This document shows positions 17,981-28,134 of a DNA stretch of 64,000 nt, piece after piece (the stretch's first letter is position 1; each line of letters starts with the position of its first letter). Origin of the DNA: Nostoc sp. JL33 (GTDB taxonomy: Bacteria > Cyanobacteriota > Cyanobacteriia > Cyanobacteriales > Nostocaceae); NCBI RefSeq assembly GCF_017114985.1, contig NZ_JABXKP010000077.1, forward strand, positions 1-64,000, read 5' to 3'. The notes beneath the pieces are model-generated. The model was given only the letters and a program-made list of their open reading frames with translations. It was not told where the DNA came from and searched no databases. Made by a program: the position numbers and the translations under genes.

Positions 17981-19762
17981 ATGATTAGAAAAACCTTAGT
18001 TAGAAATCAGACAGAGGTTGGCAAGTTCGTGGGCAAACTGAGGATTTTTGCTGGATTTACAACACTCAGCTTTGTGATAGCAATATTATGCAACTATCAG
18101 GATGCGCTCGCCCAAACTCCTAATCCTCAGACATTACCACCTGGTCGATTAGAAGAGATTCCTGTCACTCCCTTACCTTCGGATGTGCTACCGAAGCTAC
18201 CAGACAAGAATCAATTGCTTCCATCCCCAAAAGTACCGAATCAGCCAATTCCAGGACAGGATGACCCTAATGGCAGATTTCGGGTTGATCGTATTGAAGT
18301 CGTTGGTAGTACAGTTTTCAAAGCAGAACAGTTTGCCACTGTCACCGCTCCCTTTGTAGGGCGGGAACTGACGTTTGCAGAGTTGTTGCAAGTTAAAGAT
18401 GCGATCACGAAGCTCTACACTGATAACGGCTATGTAACCACGGGGGCGTTGATCATACCGCAGACAGTAGAAGTTGGGGTGATCAAAATTCAGGTGATCG
18501 AGGGTAGTGTACAAGAAATCAAGATTATCGGTAATCGGCGATTGAGCAGCAAATATATTCGCGATCGCATCCAACTTGGTGCTGGCAAACCTCTAAATAT
18601 ACCACGCTTACTGGAAAAGCTACAACTACTCCGTCTCGATCCGCGAATTCAAAACCTGTCAGCCGAGTTGCAAACAGGCGTGCGTCCGGGAAGCAATCTG
18701 TTGCAAGTTGAAGTTGAAGAAGCTGATACCTTTAAGCTGACAGCAATCCTGGATAATGGGCGATCGCCGAGTGTCGGCAGTTTTCGCCGGGGAGTGGATC
18801 TGCAAGAAGCCAATTTATTGGGTTTGGGCGACACCCTGAGCGTGGGATATGCCAATACCGATGGCAGTAATACAATCAATGCCAATTACACGCTGCCAAT
18901 TAATGCCCACAATGGCACTGTATTCTTTGGTTTTAGCCAAGGATGGAACCACGTTATTGAAAAACCATTCAACGTCCTTGATATTCAGTCAAATACCCAG
19001 TATTACGAATTAGGCTATCGGCAACCACTGGTGCAAAAACCAACCCAAGAGTTAGCGATCGGGCTGTCATTCACGCGCCAGTCAAGCCAAACTGAGTTGG
19101 GTATTGATAACATTGGGCCGTTTCAACTCTCACCCGGTGCAGATGCGAACGGAAAAACCAATATTTCAGCCCTGCGCTTTTTTCAAGAATATACGCAGCG
19201 AAGCAACCAGTATGTATTTGCGGCGCGATCGCAATTGAGCTTTGGCGTAGATTGGTTCGATGCAAATGTCAGTAATAATAATGAACCAGATAGTCGCTTT
19301 TTTGCGTGGCGCGGACAGGCGCAGTGGGTGCGGCAATTAGCACCCGACACTCTATTTTTAGTCAGGGGCGATTTGCAATTGGCGGCAGATTCCTTAGTGC
19401 CTTTGGAGCAATTTGGTCTGGGTGGACAGCTAAGTGTACGCGGCTATCGCCAAGACGCATTACTCACAGATAATGGGCTGTTATTTTCCGCAGAACTTCG
19501 AGTCCCCATTGTCCGGGCTGCCAAGATTGGCGGGGTGCTGCAACTGACACCCTTTATTGATGTTGGCAAAGGCTGGAATGTTAAGGGCGAAAATCCGTCA
19601 CCGAGTACGCTTTTTAGCACTGGGTTGGGGCTGTTGTGGAAACAGGGTGATGACTTCTTGGTTCGCCTAGATTGGGGCATTCCCCTGATCTCAGTGGACG
19701 GTGAAAGGCGATCGCTCCAAGAAAATGGGCTGTATTTCTCGGTGCGCTATTCGCCGTTTTGA
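17981..19762 (+). CDS. TpsB outer-membrane transporter (ShlB/FhaC/HecB family)
   Basis: This 593-residue protein is the pore partner of a two-partner secretion system. After an N-terminal basic stretch and hydrophobic export signal (ending near DALAQ, about residue 45) comes a Pro-rich linker. Two POTRA domains follow (about 100-255, starting FRVDRIEVVGSTVF), then a beta-barrel. The signature VRGY motif that lines the pore is present (486-489), and the protein ends in Phe as outer-membrane proteins do. It sits 43 bases upstream of the first of five TpsA genes and is the only TpsB in the window, so it probably exports all five. Confidence 0.93.
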   Translation: MIRKTLVRNQTEVGKFVGKLRIFAGFTTLSFVIAILCNYQDALAQTPNPQTLPPGRLEEIPVTPLPSDVLPKLPDKNQLLPSPKVPNQPIPGQDDPNGRFRVDRIEVVGSTVFKAEQFATVTAPFVGRELTFAELLQVKDAITKLYTDNGYVTTGALIIPQTVEVGVIKIQVIEGSVQEIKIIGNRRLSSKYIRDRIQLGAGKPLNIPRLLEKLQLLRLDPRIQNLSAELQTGVRPGSNLLQVEVEEADTFKLTAILDNGRSPSVGSFRRGVDLQEANLLGLGDTLSVGYANTDGSNTINANYTLPINAHNGTVFFGFSQGWNHVIEKPFNVLDIQSNTQYYELGYRQPLVQKPTQELAIGLSFTRQSSQTELGIDNIGPFQLSPGADANGKTNISALRFFQEYTQRSNQYVFAARSQLSFGVDWFDANVSNNNEPDSRFFAWRGQAQWVRQLAPDTLFLVRGDLQLAADSLVPLEQFGLGGQLSVRGYRQDALLTDNGLLFSAELRVPIVRAAKIGGVLQLTPFIDVGKGWNVKGENPSPSTLFSTGLGLLWKQGDDFLVRLDWGIPLISVDGERRSLQENGLYFSVRYSPF

Positions 19763-19805
19763 TCGAGGCGATCGGTTCAAGACAATATCGTTTTGGGCAT
19801 CCTAA

Positions 19806-22310
19806 ATGCAACGTCTAAATCAAGGCTTGGCGATGACAACGATCTCTACTTGGTTGGTTCTGTGCGGTGGAATAGTGCCGTTGATGTTAATGCCACTTTG
19901 GTGCGGCTTTGCCAACGCCCAGGTAACTCCCGATCGCACATTGAATACTAATGTCTCTCAAACTGGCAATAACTTTACCATCACCAACGGTAATCGAGTT
20001 GGCAACAACCTGTTCCACAGCTTCAGCCAATTCTCAGTTCCTACCAACGGCTCTGCTTTCTTTAACAACGCCTCAGATGTGCAAAATATCTTCAGCCGCG
20101 TCACTGGAGGCAGTGTTTCCCAAATTGATGGTTTAATACGGGCGAATGGTAGCGCTAATCTGTTTCTGCTCAATCCCAGTGGGATTATTTTCGGCGCAAA
20201 TGCTCAATTGAATATTGGCGGATCGTTTATTGGTACAACTGCCAACAGTATTAAATTTGCCGATGGTATTGAGTTTAGTGCGATTAATTCCCAAGCTACC
20301 CCACTGTTGAGCATCAATGTTCCCCTTGGTCTGCAAATGGGTAGCAATCCCGCACCGATCAACGTTCAAGGCACAGGACACTCCTTGAGCAATCCCAGTG
20401 GACTGATTCTGGCTCCCCTGACTCGAACTCCCAGCTCTACAGAACTGCGGGTACAGCCGGGAAACACCATAGCTTTGGTGGGTGGCGACCTACATCTAAA
20501 TGGGGCAACCCTGATCGCCGAAGGAGGGCGAGTTGAATTGGGTAGTGTGAGCGGTGCAGGATTGGTCAACCTGATGCCAACCGCACGTGGTTCTACATTG
20601 GAATATAGTGATGTACAAAGCTTTGGCGATATTCAGCTAGCAGGGCGATCGCTATTAGATGTCAGCGGGGTGAATGCAGGTTCCGTTCAAATTCAAGGTA
20701 GGCAAATTCAATTCACCGATGGCTCTCTGGTGCTGGCGCAAAACTTCGGTAATCTCCCCGGTGGTGACATTCGCCTTCAGGCGACGGAGGCCATTGATCT
20801 GGTTGCCACAACAGCTGATGCCGCAATTGCGAGCGGGGTGCGTAGTGAAGCTCTGGGTATCGGAGCTAGTGGGAACATCAGCGTCATTACTCCCAGACTG
20901 ACCCTCAAGCAGGGAGCGGGGTTGAATAGCACAACTCTTGGAGCAGCTCCGGGTGGCAATATCCACATCGATGCAACCGCGATCGATCTGTCTGGCTTCT
21001 CACGCAGTAATCCTGCTAACATTACCACTATTAATACTGCCACACTAGGCACTGGGAATGCTGGTGATATTTTCGTAAATGGCAATAGTCTACTAATATC
21101 AAGCGGTGGCTCACTATCTTCAGTTACATTTGGTAGTGGCTCCAGCGGTAAAGTGACGATTCACAACACCAACACCACGGTGATGGGAGAAAGCCCCTTC
21201 GGACTTTACAGCAACATTAGCTCAACTACATTTGCCACCGGAAGTGCCAAAACCTTGATGCTGGATACTGCCAAATTGCAAATTCTGGATGGGGGAGCAA
21301 TTGCCGCTACCGCATTTTTTGTAGGTAATGGGGGAGATTTGAGCATCAACGCTACCGAATCGATCGCAATCAGTGGTCAAGGTCGGGCAAATAATAGCAG
21401 CATTAACGCCTCCACCCTCCGACCTGATCCGTCATTGCGGGAAAAATTTGGTCTGCCAGATATACTAACGGCGAATGCGGGTACTGTGAGCATTAACACG
21501 CCGAACCTAACGGTGACAGATGGCGGGACAGTCAGTGTCACCAGTCAAGGTAGCGGCAATGGTGGCAGTCTCAATATCACAGCCAATACCATCCGATTAG
21601 ACCGTATTGGAAGCATCCAGGCAAAAACAGAATCAGGTAATGGAGGTAATATCGCCTTAGAAGTTGGGAAGTTGTTGGTGTTGCGTGACAATAGCGCGAT
21701 CGCCGCAACAGCAGGCGGTAATGGTAATGGAGGTAATATAAACATTAATGCACCCATCATTGTTGGATTAGAAAACAGTGACATTATTGCTAATGCTTTT
21801 AATGGTGATGGCGGTAACATCAACATTACCACTCAAGGCATCTTTGGGCTGAAGTTGGGCGATCGCCTCACCCCAGAAAGCGACATCACCGCCAGTTCCC
21901 AATTTGGGGTTAACGGTACAGTTCAAGTTAATACTATCGGCGTTGATCCAAATTCCGGCTTAGTCGAACTACCAGCAAATGTCACCGATCCATCCCAGCA
22001 AATAGCTACAGGCTGCGCGGGTGGTGAAGGCAGCAGCTTTGTGGCAACGGGACGGGGTGGAATACCGCAAAATCCTCTTCCGAGCGATGTCTACGACGGG
22101 CTACGCCTACGCACTTGGTCTGATATCCGCGATATCTCTGCGTATCGCCAAACTGGTGAGGTGACAGGCCAAATTCGCCCATCCTCAGAGATGCTTGTCC
22201 AAGCTACTTCCTGGCATCGTAATGCCCAAGGCAAAATCGAGTTAATTGCAGATAAACCTTCTACTCAGGTGCAACAACCATTAAGCTGTGCTGCTGTTGG
22301 CAAAATTTAA
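19806..22310 (+). CDS. TpsA exoprotein 1 (filamentous-hemagglutinin N-terminal domain)
   Basis: This 834-residue secreted protein has a signal peptide ending near FANAQ. The TPS domain (about residues 40-170) carries NLFHSFSQFSVP and the NPNGI-like motif FLLNPSGIIFGANAQLNIGG, which TpsB recognises. A long Gly/Asn-rich passenger follows, likely a right-handed beta-helix. The C-terminus has the shared block QQIATGC...SSFVATGRGGIPQNP, a Trp-Ser-Asp-Ile-Arg-Asp segment and a final SCAAVGKI. An alternative ATG at 19833 gives a tighter signal peptide. It directly follows tpsB. Its middle and C-terminal parts are closely similar to TpsA 4, while its signal peptide and leader differ from the other four. 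Confidence 0.92.
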   Translation: MQRLNQGLAMTTISTWLVLCGGIVPLMLMPLWCGFANAQVTPDRTLNTNVSQTGNNFTITNGNRVGNNLFHSFSQFSVPTNGSAFFNNASDVQNIFSRVTGGSVSQIDGLIRANGSANLFLLNPSGIIFGANAQLNIGGSFIGTTANSIKFADGIEFSAINSQATPLLSINVPLGLQMGSNPAPINVQGTGHSLSNPSGLILAPLTRTPSSTELRVQPGNTIALVGGDLHLNGATLIAEGGRVELGSVSGAGLVNLMPTARGSTLEYSDVQSFGDIQLAGRSLLDVSGVNAGSVQIQGRQIQFTDGSLVLAQNFGNLPGGDIRLQATEAIDLVATTADAAIASGVRSEALGIGASGNISVITPRLTLKQGAGLNSTTLGAAPGGNIHIDATAIDLSGFSRSNPANITTINTATLGTGNAGDIFVNGNSLLISSGGSLSSVTFGSGSSGKVTIHNTNTTVMGESPFGLYSNISSTTFATGSAKTLMLDTAKLQILDGGAIAATAFFVGNGGDLSINATESIAISGQGRANNSSINASTLRPDPSLREKFGLPDILTANAGTVSINTPNLTVTDGGTVSVTSQGSGNGGSLNITANTIRLDRIGSIQAKTESGNGGNIALEVGKLLVLRDNSAIAATAGGNGNGGNININAPIIVGLENSDIIANAFNGDGGNINITTQGIFGLKLGDRLTPESDITASSQFGVNGTVQVNTIGVDPNSGLVELPANVTDPSQQIATGCAGGEGSSFVATGRGGIPQNPLPSDVYDGLRLRTWSDIRDISAYRQTGEVTGQIRPSSEMLVQATSWHRNAQGKIELIADKPSTQVQQPLSCAAVGKI
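22084..22112 (+). repeat. Short interspersed repeat in TpsA 1 C-terminus
   Basis: A 29-bp copy beginning GCGATGTCTACGACGGGCTA, read in frame as SDVYDGLRLR in the C-terminal region of TpsA 1. Confidence 0.8.
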
Positions 22311-22312
22311 TC

Positions 22313-22375
22313 ATGTTATTAATCATGCCCGAAAAGGGAACTCTAACTTGAAATCAGTTAAAGGAAGTTTTGGTG
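22313..22375 (+). repeat. Conserved leader repeated before TpsA 2-5
   Basis: The gap before TpsA 2 (ATGTTATTAATCATGCCCGA ... AAATCAGTTAAAGGAAG) recurs before TpsA 3 (24938-24999), TpsA 4 (28661-28724) and TpsA 5 (31253-31315). The copies before TpsA 2 and 5 are identical by eye and the other two have a few changes. Each supplies the AAAGGAAG ribosome binding site. This marks the genes as products of segmental duplication. Confidence 0.85.
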
Positions 22376-24934
22376 ATGAGAGCGATGTCTACGATGGTAA
22401 CAGAGCTTGCCTGCCCTGAGCCTGCGCCGAAGGGTCGTTGTGCGGGCTACGCCGGAGCTTTTCTATCTACACTTACAATCGGCTTCTTGAGTTCCGCTCT
22501 GATACTACCAGCGATACTCCTTTGGAGTCGCTGCGCGATCGCACAGGTGACATCTGATGGTACAACCAACACCAGTGTTAACCAAAGTGGTAATAATTTC
22601 ACAATTCTTAACGGAATTGCCAAAGGTAATAATTTATTTCATAGTTTCAGTAATTTCTCTGTGCCTACAGGTGGTTCTGCCAACTTTAATTTAATCAACA
22701 CGCCAAATATTACAACCATATTTAGTCGAGTTACAGGTGGAAATGTTTCCAATATTGATGGCTTAATTCAAACTCTCAATGGTAATAATGCTGTAAGTTT
22801 GTTTTTGATGAATCCTCATGGGATTGTGTTTGGAAAAAATGCCTCGTTGAATATTGGCGGCTCCTTTGTGGGAACAACGGCGAATAGCATTAAGTTTGCT
22901 GATGGAATAGAGTTTAGTGCGACTAATCCCGATGCTAAACCGTTGTTGACGATGAGTGTGCCCATCGGGTTGCAAATGGGGCAAAATCCGGGAGATATTA
23001 CCGTCCAAAACACCGGACACCGTTTAATTAGTATTGGTAATGCTATAGTTTCTCCTCTGGATCGAAGTAACAACCCTGTAGGATTAAGCGTTACCTCTGG
23101 TAATAACTTGGCATTGATAGGGGGAGAAGTAGCCTTAGATGGTGGAGTGTTAAATGCACCTTCTGGACATATTGAACTCGGTAGCGCCAGTAATGGCACA
23201 GTTAATCTCAACACCTCTTCTCCGCATTGGAATTTTGATTATGGCAATATAAAGCAATTTGGGAATATTCATCTGTCCCATCAATCCCTTGCCGATGCCA
23301 GTGGCACCTCTGCGGGTTCTATTCATTTCCAGGGTCGAAATATTAGCTTGCAAGATGGGTCTGCTGCTTTATTAGTTAATCAAGGAAGCAATAATTCAGG
23401 CGACATTAGGGTTAATGCTAGTGAGTCATTCCAACTGGGGGGAGTTGGCACCAATGGATTTCCCCAAAGTCGATTGCGTGCTGATAATTTTGGCGATGGT
23501 GCTGGGGGTAATATTTTGGTTTCTGCCTCCCAAGCATTCCTCTACGATGGTGGTACTGTTAATGGATTCAATTTTGGTAAAGGTTCAGGAAGCAATATTT
23601 CTCTGGAAATTGGAGATTTGCTTCAAATGGTGGGATTATCACCTATTAGTGGATTGACCAGTTCACTGATTACTAACACCACCAACTCGGGGAAAAGTGG
23701 TGATATTCGAGTAGTTACCAAAAAATTGCAGATTTTAGATGGTGCTGAGATCGACAATGTTAGCGTGGCAAATGGTATGGGAGGTAATACCACGATTAAT
23801 GCTGCTGATTTCATCGAAGTGATGGGGCAAAATTTGCATGATAGCCTCATAGTGGTTAGCACATTCAGCCAAGCAAATGCAGGCCAATTAACTATTAATA
23901 CTGCCAAACTGAGAGTACGGGATGGAGGAGGTATCGTTGCCTCTACCGTAAATAGCGGCAATGGAGGGGATTTGCTAATCAATGCTTCAGATAGCGTTGA
24001 AGTCAGTGGAGTGAGTAGTATTTCTCGTCTCCCAAGTCGAATTGGTGCTAGGGCCGAATTACTTGCACCACCTATTCGGCGACTACTTGGATTACCAGAT
24101 GTGATCACAGGTAACACGGGAAAATTCACTCTCAACACCCAGCGCTTGCAGATTACAGATGGGGCAATTGTAGGCGTTGACCATCAGGGTATTGGCGATG
24201 CTGGAAAACTGGAAATTAATGCAGGTTCAATCCGTCTTGACAATAGTGGTAAAATTACTGCCGCTACTGTTCAGGGTAAAGGCGGTAACATTTCTGTCCA
24301 GGCAAATGACTTAATCATGGGTCGTGGTAGTTCAATTGTTACTAATGCAGGTGGTATTGGCAATGGGGGCAACATCACCATTAACTCTCCCATCATCGTC
24401 GGCTGGGAAAATAGCGATATCATCGCCAACGCATTCCAAGGTAATGGGGGCAACATTCAAATCAACACCCAAGGCATATTCGGGCTAAAATACCGTAACG
24501 AACTCACAAGAGAAAACGACATCACCGCCAGTTCCAAATTTGGGGTTAACGGTACGGTAGATATCAATAATTTTGGAGTTGACCCCAGTTCTGGTTTAGT
24601 CGAATTACCTGTAAACTTAACAGACTCATCACAACAAATTGCTACAGGTTGTTCTAATAATACTGGCAGCAGCTTTGTGGCAACGGGACGGGGTGGAATA
24701 CCGCAAAATCCCCTTCAACAAGTGATGAGCGAGCGCACTTGGTCTGATGTCCGCGATATCTCTGCATATCGCAAAACCGGGGAAGTCACGGCACAAATAC
24801 CCGAATCTCCAGAGGTTCTTATCCAAGCTACTTCTTGGCATCGTAATGCCCAAGGCAAAATCGAGTTAGTTGCAGATAAATCTCCTACTCAGGTGCAACA
24901 ACCATTAACCTGTGCTGCTCTTGGCAAAAGTTAA
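22376..24934 (+). CDS. TpsA exoprotein 2
   Basis: From ATG 22376 (8 bases after AAGGAAG; an in-frame TTG lies at 22370) this is an 852-residue TPS exoprotein. Its signal region is lengthened by inserted repeat sequence: about 16 extra codons (containing CPEPAPKGR) interrupt the segment that reads AMSTTGYAGAF in TpsA 3. The TPS domain (NNLFHSFSNFSVP, FLMNPHGIVFGKNASLNIGG) and beta-helical passenger follow. The C-terminus has QQIATGCSNNTGSSFVATG and LTCAALGKS. It is the only one of the five that lacks the short repeat in its C-terminal region (SERTWSDV), so it preserves the empty site. Confidence 0.92.
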   Translation: MRAMSTMVTELACPEPAPKGRCAGYAGAFLSTLTIGFLSSALILPAILLWSRCAIAQVTSDGTTNTSVNQSGNNFTILNGIAKGNNLFHSFSNFSVPTGGSANFNLINTPNITTIFSRVTGGNVSNIDGLIQTLNGNNAVSLFLMNPHGIVFGKNASLNIGGSFVGTTANSIKFADGIEFSATNPDAKPLLTMSVPIGLQMGQNPGDITVQNTGHRLISIGNAIVSPLDRSNNPVGLSVTSGNNLALIGGEVALDGGVLNAPSGHIELGSASNGTVNLNTSSPHWNFDYGNIKQFGNIHLSHQSLADASGTSAGSIHFQGRNISLQDGSAALLVNQGSNNSGDIRVNASESFQLGGVGTNGFPQSRLRADNFGDGAGGNILVSASQAFLYDGGTVNGFNFGKGSGSNISLEIGDLLQMVGLSPISGLTSSLITNTTNSGKSGDIRVVTKKLQILDGAEIDNVSVANGMGGNTTINAADFIEVMGQNLHDSLIVVSTFSQANAGQLTINTAKLRVRDGGGIVASTVNSGNGGDLLINASDSVEVSGVSSISRLPSRIGARAELLAPPIRRLLGLPDVITGNTGKFTLNTQRLQITDGAIVGVDHQGIGDAGKLEINAGSIRLDNSGKITAATVQGKGGNISVQANDLIMGRGSSIVTNAGGIGNGGNITINSPIIVGWENSDIIANAFQGNGGNIQINTQGIFGLKYRNELTRENDITASSKFGVNGTVDINNFGVDPSSGLVELPVNLTDSSQQIATGCSNNTGSSFVATGRGGIPQNPLQQVMSERTWSDVRDISAYRKTGEVTAQIPESPEVLIQATSWHRNAQGKIELVADKSPTQVQQPLTCAALGKS

Positions 24935-24999
24935 TGATGTTATCAATCATGCCCTAAAGGGGAACTATAACTAGAAATCAGTTAAAGGAAGTTTTTGGT

Positions 25000-27672
25000 A
25001 TGAGAGCGATGTCTACGACGGGCTACGCCGGAGCTTTTCTATCTACACTCACAATCGGGTTCTTGAGTTCCGTACTACCAGCGATACTCCTTTGGAGTCG
25101 CTGCGCGATCGCACAGGTAACATCTGATGGTACAACCAACACCAGTGTTAACCAAAGTGGTAATAATTTCACAATTCTTAATGGGATTGAAAAAGGTAAT
25201 AATTTATTTCACAGCTTCAGTAATTTCTCTGTGCCTACGGGTGGTTCAGCCAGATTTGATTTAATTAACACACCAAATATTACAACCATATTTAGCCGGG
25301 TTACAGGTGGAAATGTTTCCAATATTGATGGGTTAATTCGCACGCTTAATAGTAATAACCCGGTGAGTTTGTTTTTGATGAATCCTGCGGGGATTGTGTT
25401 TGGAAAAAATGCCTCGTTGAATATTGGCGGCTCCTTTGTGGGAACGACGGCAAATAGTATTAACTTTGCCGATGGTACGGAATTTAGTGCTGTGAATGCT
25501 TCGGCTACTCCTTTGCTGACTATAAGTGTACCTGTGGGTTTGCAACTTGGGGCAAATGCTGGAGCGATACAAGTTCAAGGGGCAGACTTGCGAGTTAAAA
25601 CCGGGCAAACACTAGGGTTAGTTGGTAGTCAAATCGACATGACCGGGGCAAAACTGACGGCACCAAATGGGCATATCGAACTGTGGGCTTTGCAAAATGC
25701 TGGGATTCAAATAGAAAATCAAGCTCAATGGCAACTGACGAGTCCTGTGGCTACGACAAATTGGGGCACAATTACGTTACAAAAAGCTTCATTGGTTGAT
25801 GCAAGTGGAATTAACGGGGGTGCAATCAACATCCGTGGACGTGGGTTGACGGTGCAGGATGGGTCGAATATTAGTTCCACTACCTTTGCTGGGCAAGGTA
25901 AGGGAATTACTGTCAACACCACAGACTTTGTTGATCTGCTGGGTGTTTCTCTCCCAGGACAAATTAATCCTGGCATTGGAACTTCTTTAGGTATCTTTTT
26001 TGGGCCTCCAGCAACTGGACGAGCTGGAGATGTAACAGTAGAGACAGGACGCTTAAAGTTAGCAAATGGAGCTTGGCTTCAGTCCTTTTCTAATGGCAAC
26101 AATTCTCGATCGGGAGATGTAACTGTTCGGGCTTCAGATGTAGAGGTGGTAGGTTCTAATCCATTTCTTGAAATCCCCACCTCGATTACCACCACTCTCT
26201 TTGGTGGCAAGAACAATGAGAGTGGAAATATTTCCATCGAAACAAATCGAATGCGGCTGCAAGATGGTGGAATCGTCAGTACATCTTTGATACCCTTTAA
26301 CGGTATCTCTCCTCCCACGGGCAAGGCTGGAAATATCTCAATCCGAGCAACTGAGAGCCTTGATATCTCAGGATACACACCCTCTCTACTACTGTCTGGA
26401 GTGGGTACGAGAATTGGTCAAACAGAAGGAGACGCGGGAAATATCTCAATCGATGTTGGACGTTTGCATCTCTTTAATGGCGGGTCTATCCGCAGTACTT
26501 TATCAGGAAAAGGGAAAGCGGGAAATATCACCATTCACGCGCAAGAGGTAGCAGTTAGCGATCCAGTAATTGATGTTATCAGCAAATTACCTGGTGGCAT
26601 TACTGTTTCCGCGGGTAATAATTCAGTAGGTTCAGGTGGAAATATCGCCTTAACTGCTGACAACCTACGGCTCTTTAATGGAGGACAGATCACCTCTTCC
26701 AGCCAGGGTCAGGCAAATGCGGGGAATATTAACTTACAGGTTAAAAACATTGATATCCAGGGTATGTCTCAACCTTTAACTAACGGTGAAATTCTGCCCA
26801 GTGCGATCGCAGCATCTTCAACAACTAATTTTAACGCCGGAACAATAAAAATTACATCTGATACAGTTAAAATACGTAATAGTGCGGAAGTTACCGTGAG
26901 CAATATAGGAGGCGGAGATGCAGGTAATTTGAATATTACAGCTAATAATATTTTCCTCGACAATAAAGCCAGTCTGCGATCGGAAGCCAAAGGAGGTAGT
27001 CAAGGTAACATTCACCTCCAAGCAAATGATGTTTTGCTGTTACGTCGTGGCAGTAATATTACAACTAATGCCACTGGTACTTCTACCGGAGGTAACATTG
27101 ATATTACTGCTGGAGCTATTATTGCCCTTCCTGACGAAGATAGCGATATCGTTGCCAATGCGGTACTCGGAAGCGGTGGAAATATTCAAATCACCACCCA
27201 AGGCATCTTTGGGCTGAAGTACCACGACCAACTCACCCCAGAAAGCGACATCACCGCCAGTTCCCAATTTGGGGTGAGTGGCACTGTTCAAGTTAATACT
27301 ATCGGTATCGATCCAAATTCCGGCTTAGTCGAACTACCAGTAAATGTCACCGATCCATCGCAGCAAATTGCTACAGGCTGCGCGGGTAGTCAAGGCAGCA
27401 GTTTTGTGGCAACGGGACGGGGTGGAATACCGCAAAGTCCCCTTCCGAGCAATGTCTACGACGGGCTACACCTACGCACTTGGGCTGACATCCGCAACAT
27501 CTCTGAATACCGCAAAACCGGCGAAGTCACGGCACAAATACCAGCACCCCCAGAAGTTCTTGTCCAAGCCACAGGTTGGCGACGAAACGCACAGGGGAAA
27601 ATTGAGTTATTTGCAGATAAATCTCCTACTCAGATGCAACAAGTATTAACCTGTGCTGCGGTTACTAGATAA
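25000..27672 (+). CDS. TpsA exoprotein 3
   Basis: This 890-residue member is the longest of the array. The signal peptide begins MRAMSTTGYAGAF, where STTGYA comes from a short repeat. The TPS domain is nearly the same as in TpsA 2, 4 and 5 up to about residue 160. The passenger then diverges (for example WALQNAGIQIENQAQWQL and LLGVSLPGQINPGIG), showing a different ligand-facing region. The C-terminal block is QQIATGCAGSQGSSFVATG, with final LTCAAVTR. The start ATG at 25000 follows AAAGGAAG. The xisH gene lies 42 bases downstream. Confidence 0.92.
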   Translation: MRAMSTTGYAGAFLSTLTIGFLSSVLPAILLWSRCAIAQVTSDGTTNTSVNQSGNNFTILNGIEKGNNLFHSFSNFSVPTGGSARFDLINTPNITTIFSRVTGGNVSNIDGLIRTLNSNNPVSLFLMNPAGIVFGKNASLNIGGSFVGTTANSINFADGTEFSAVNASATPLLTISVPVGLQLGANAGAIQVQGADLRVKTGQTLGLVGSQIDMTGAKLTAPNGHIELWALQNAGIQIENQAQWQLTSPVATTNWGTITLQKASLVDASGINGGAINIRGRGLTVQDGSNISSTTFAGQGKGITVNTTDFVDLLGVSLPGQINPGIGTSLGIFFGPPATGRAGDVTVETGRLKLANGAWLQSFSNGNNSRSGDVTVRASDVEVVGSNPFLEIPTSITTTLFGGKNNESGNISIETNRMRLQDGGIVSTSLIPFNGISPPTGKAGNISIRATESLDISGYTPSLLLSGVGTRIGQTEGDAGNISIDVGRLHLFNGGSIRSTLSGKGKAGNITIHAQEVAVSDPVIDVISKLPGGITVSAGNNSVGSGGNIALTADNLRLFNGGQITSSSQGQANAGNINLQVKNIDIQGMSQPLTNGEILPSAIAASSTTNFNAGTIKITSDTVKIRNSAEVTVSNIGGGDAGNLNITANNIFLDNKASLRSEAKGGSQGNIHLQANDVLLLRRGSNITTNATGTSTGGNIDITAGAIIALPDEDSDIVANAVLGSGGNIQITTQGIFGLKYHDQLTPESDITASSQFGVSGTVQVNTIGIDPNSGLVELPVNVTDPSQQIATGCAGSQGSSFVATGRGGIPQSPLPSNVYDGLHLRTWADIRNISEYRKTGEVTAQIPAPPEVLVQATGWRRNAQGKIELFADKSPTQMQQVLTCAAVTR
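25006..25029 (+). repeat. Short interspersed repeat in TpsA 3 signal region
   Basis: GCGATGTCTACGACGGGCTA plus CGCC, read as AMSTTGYA: a different reading frame from the C-terminal copies. Confidence 0.78.
27449..27477 (+). repeat. Short interspersed repeat in TpsA 3 C-terminus
   Basis: A slightly diverged copy (GCAATGTCTACGACGGGCTA, then CACCTACGC), read as SNVYDGLHLR. Confidence 0.75.
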
Positions 27673-27714
27673 TATATAGGAATCATAAACGAAAATAATA
27701 GTTGCCACTTCACT

Positions 27715-28134
27715 ATGCCCGCCAAGGATTTTTATCATGATACTGTTGTTGAAGCTCTAATTAATGATGGCTGGGATATTACTGATGACCCCTTGCTTTT
27801 ATCCTATGGTGGTAGAGAACTTTATATTGATTTGGGAGCAGAAAGAACAACAATAGCAGCTCAAAAAGATAATCTTAAAATAGCAGTTGAAATTAAAAGT
27901 TTTTTGAAGCCTTCGCCAGTTCGGGATTTAGAAGAAGCTGCTGGACAATATGGTGTTTATCAAAGCATTCTTGCGGAAATAGCATCGGAACGAATACTTT
28001 ACTTAGCTGTTCCCAAGCGTTCCTACGAAAGTATTTTTACAGAAAAATTAGGGCAATTAATCCTCAAGCGCTTACAAATTAAACTTTTGGTTTTTGATGA
28101 GCAAAAAAGGAGTATTGTGCAATGGATACCTTAA
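27715..28134 (+). CDS. xisH: XisH family protein
   Basis: This 139-residue protein matches the XisH family, first described as one of three genes needed for excision of the fdxN element in Anabaena heterocysts. The fold is PD-(D/E)XK nuclease-like: YIDLGAE (D39) and VEIKSF (E59, K61) fit the active-site Asp and E-x-K. It overlaps xisI by 13 bases. Most cyanobacteria carry many xisHI pairs far from any excised element, so a developmental excision role cannot be assumed. No recombinase is present. The pair sits between two TpsA genes and probably moved in as a cassette. Confidence 0.9.
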   Translation: MPAKDFYHDTVVEALINDGWDITDDPLLLSYGGRELYIDLGAERTTIAAQKDNLKIAVEIKSFLKPSPVRDLEEAAGQYGVYQSILAEIASERILYLAVPKRSYESIFTEKLGQLILKRLQIKLLVFDEQKRSIVQWIP

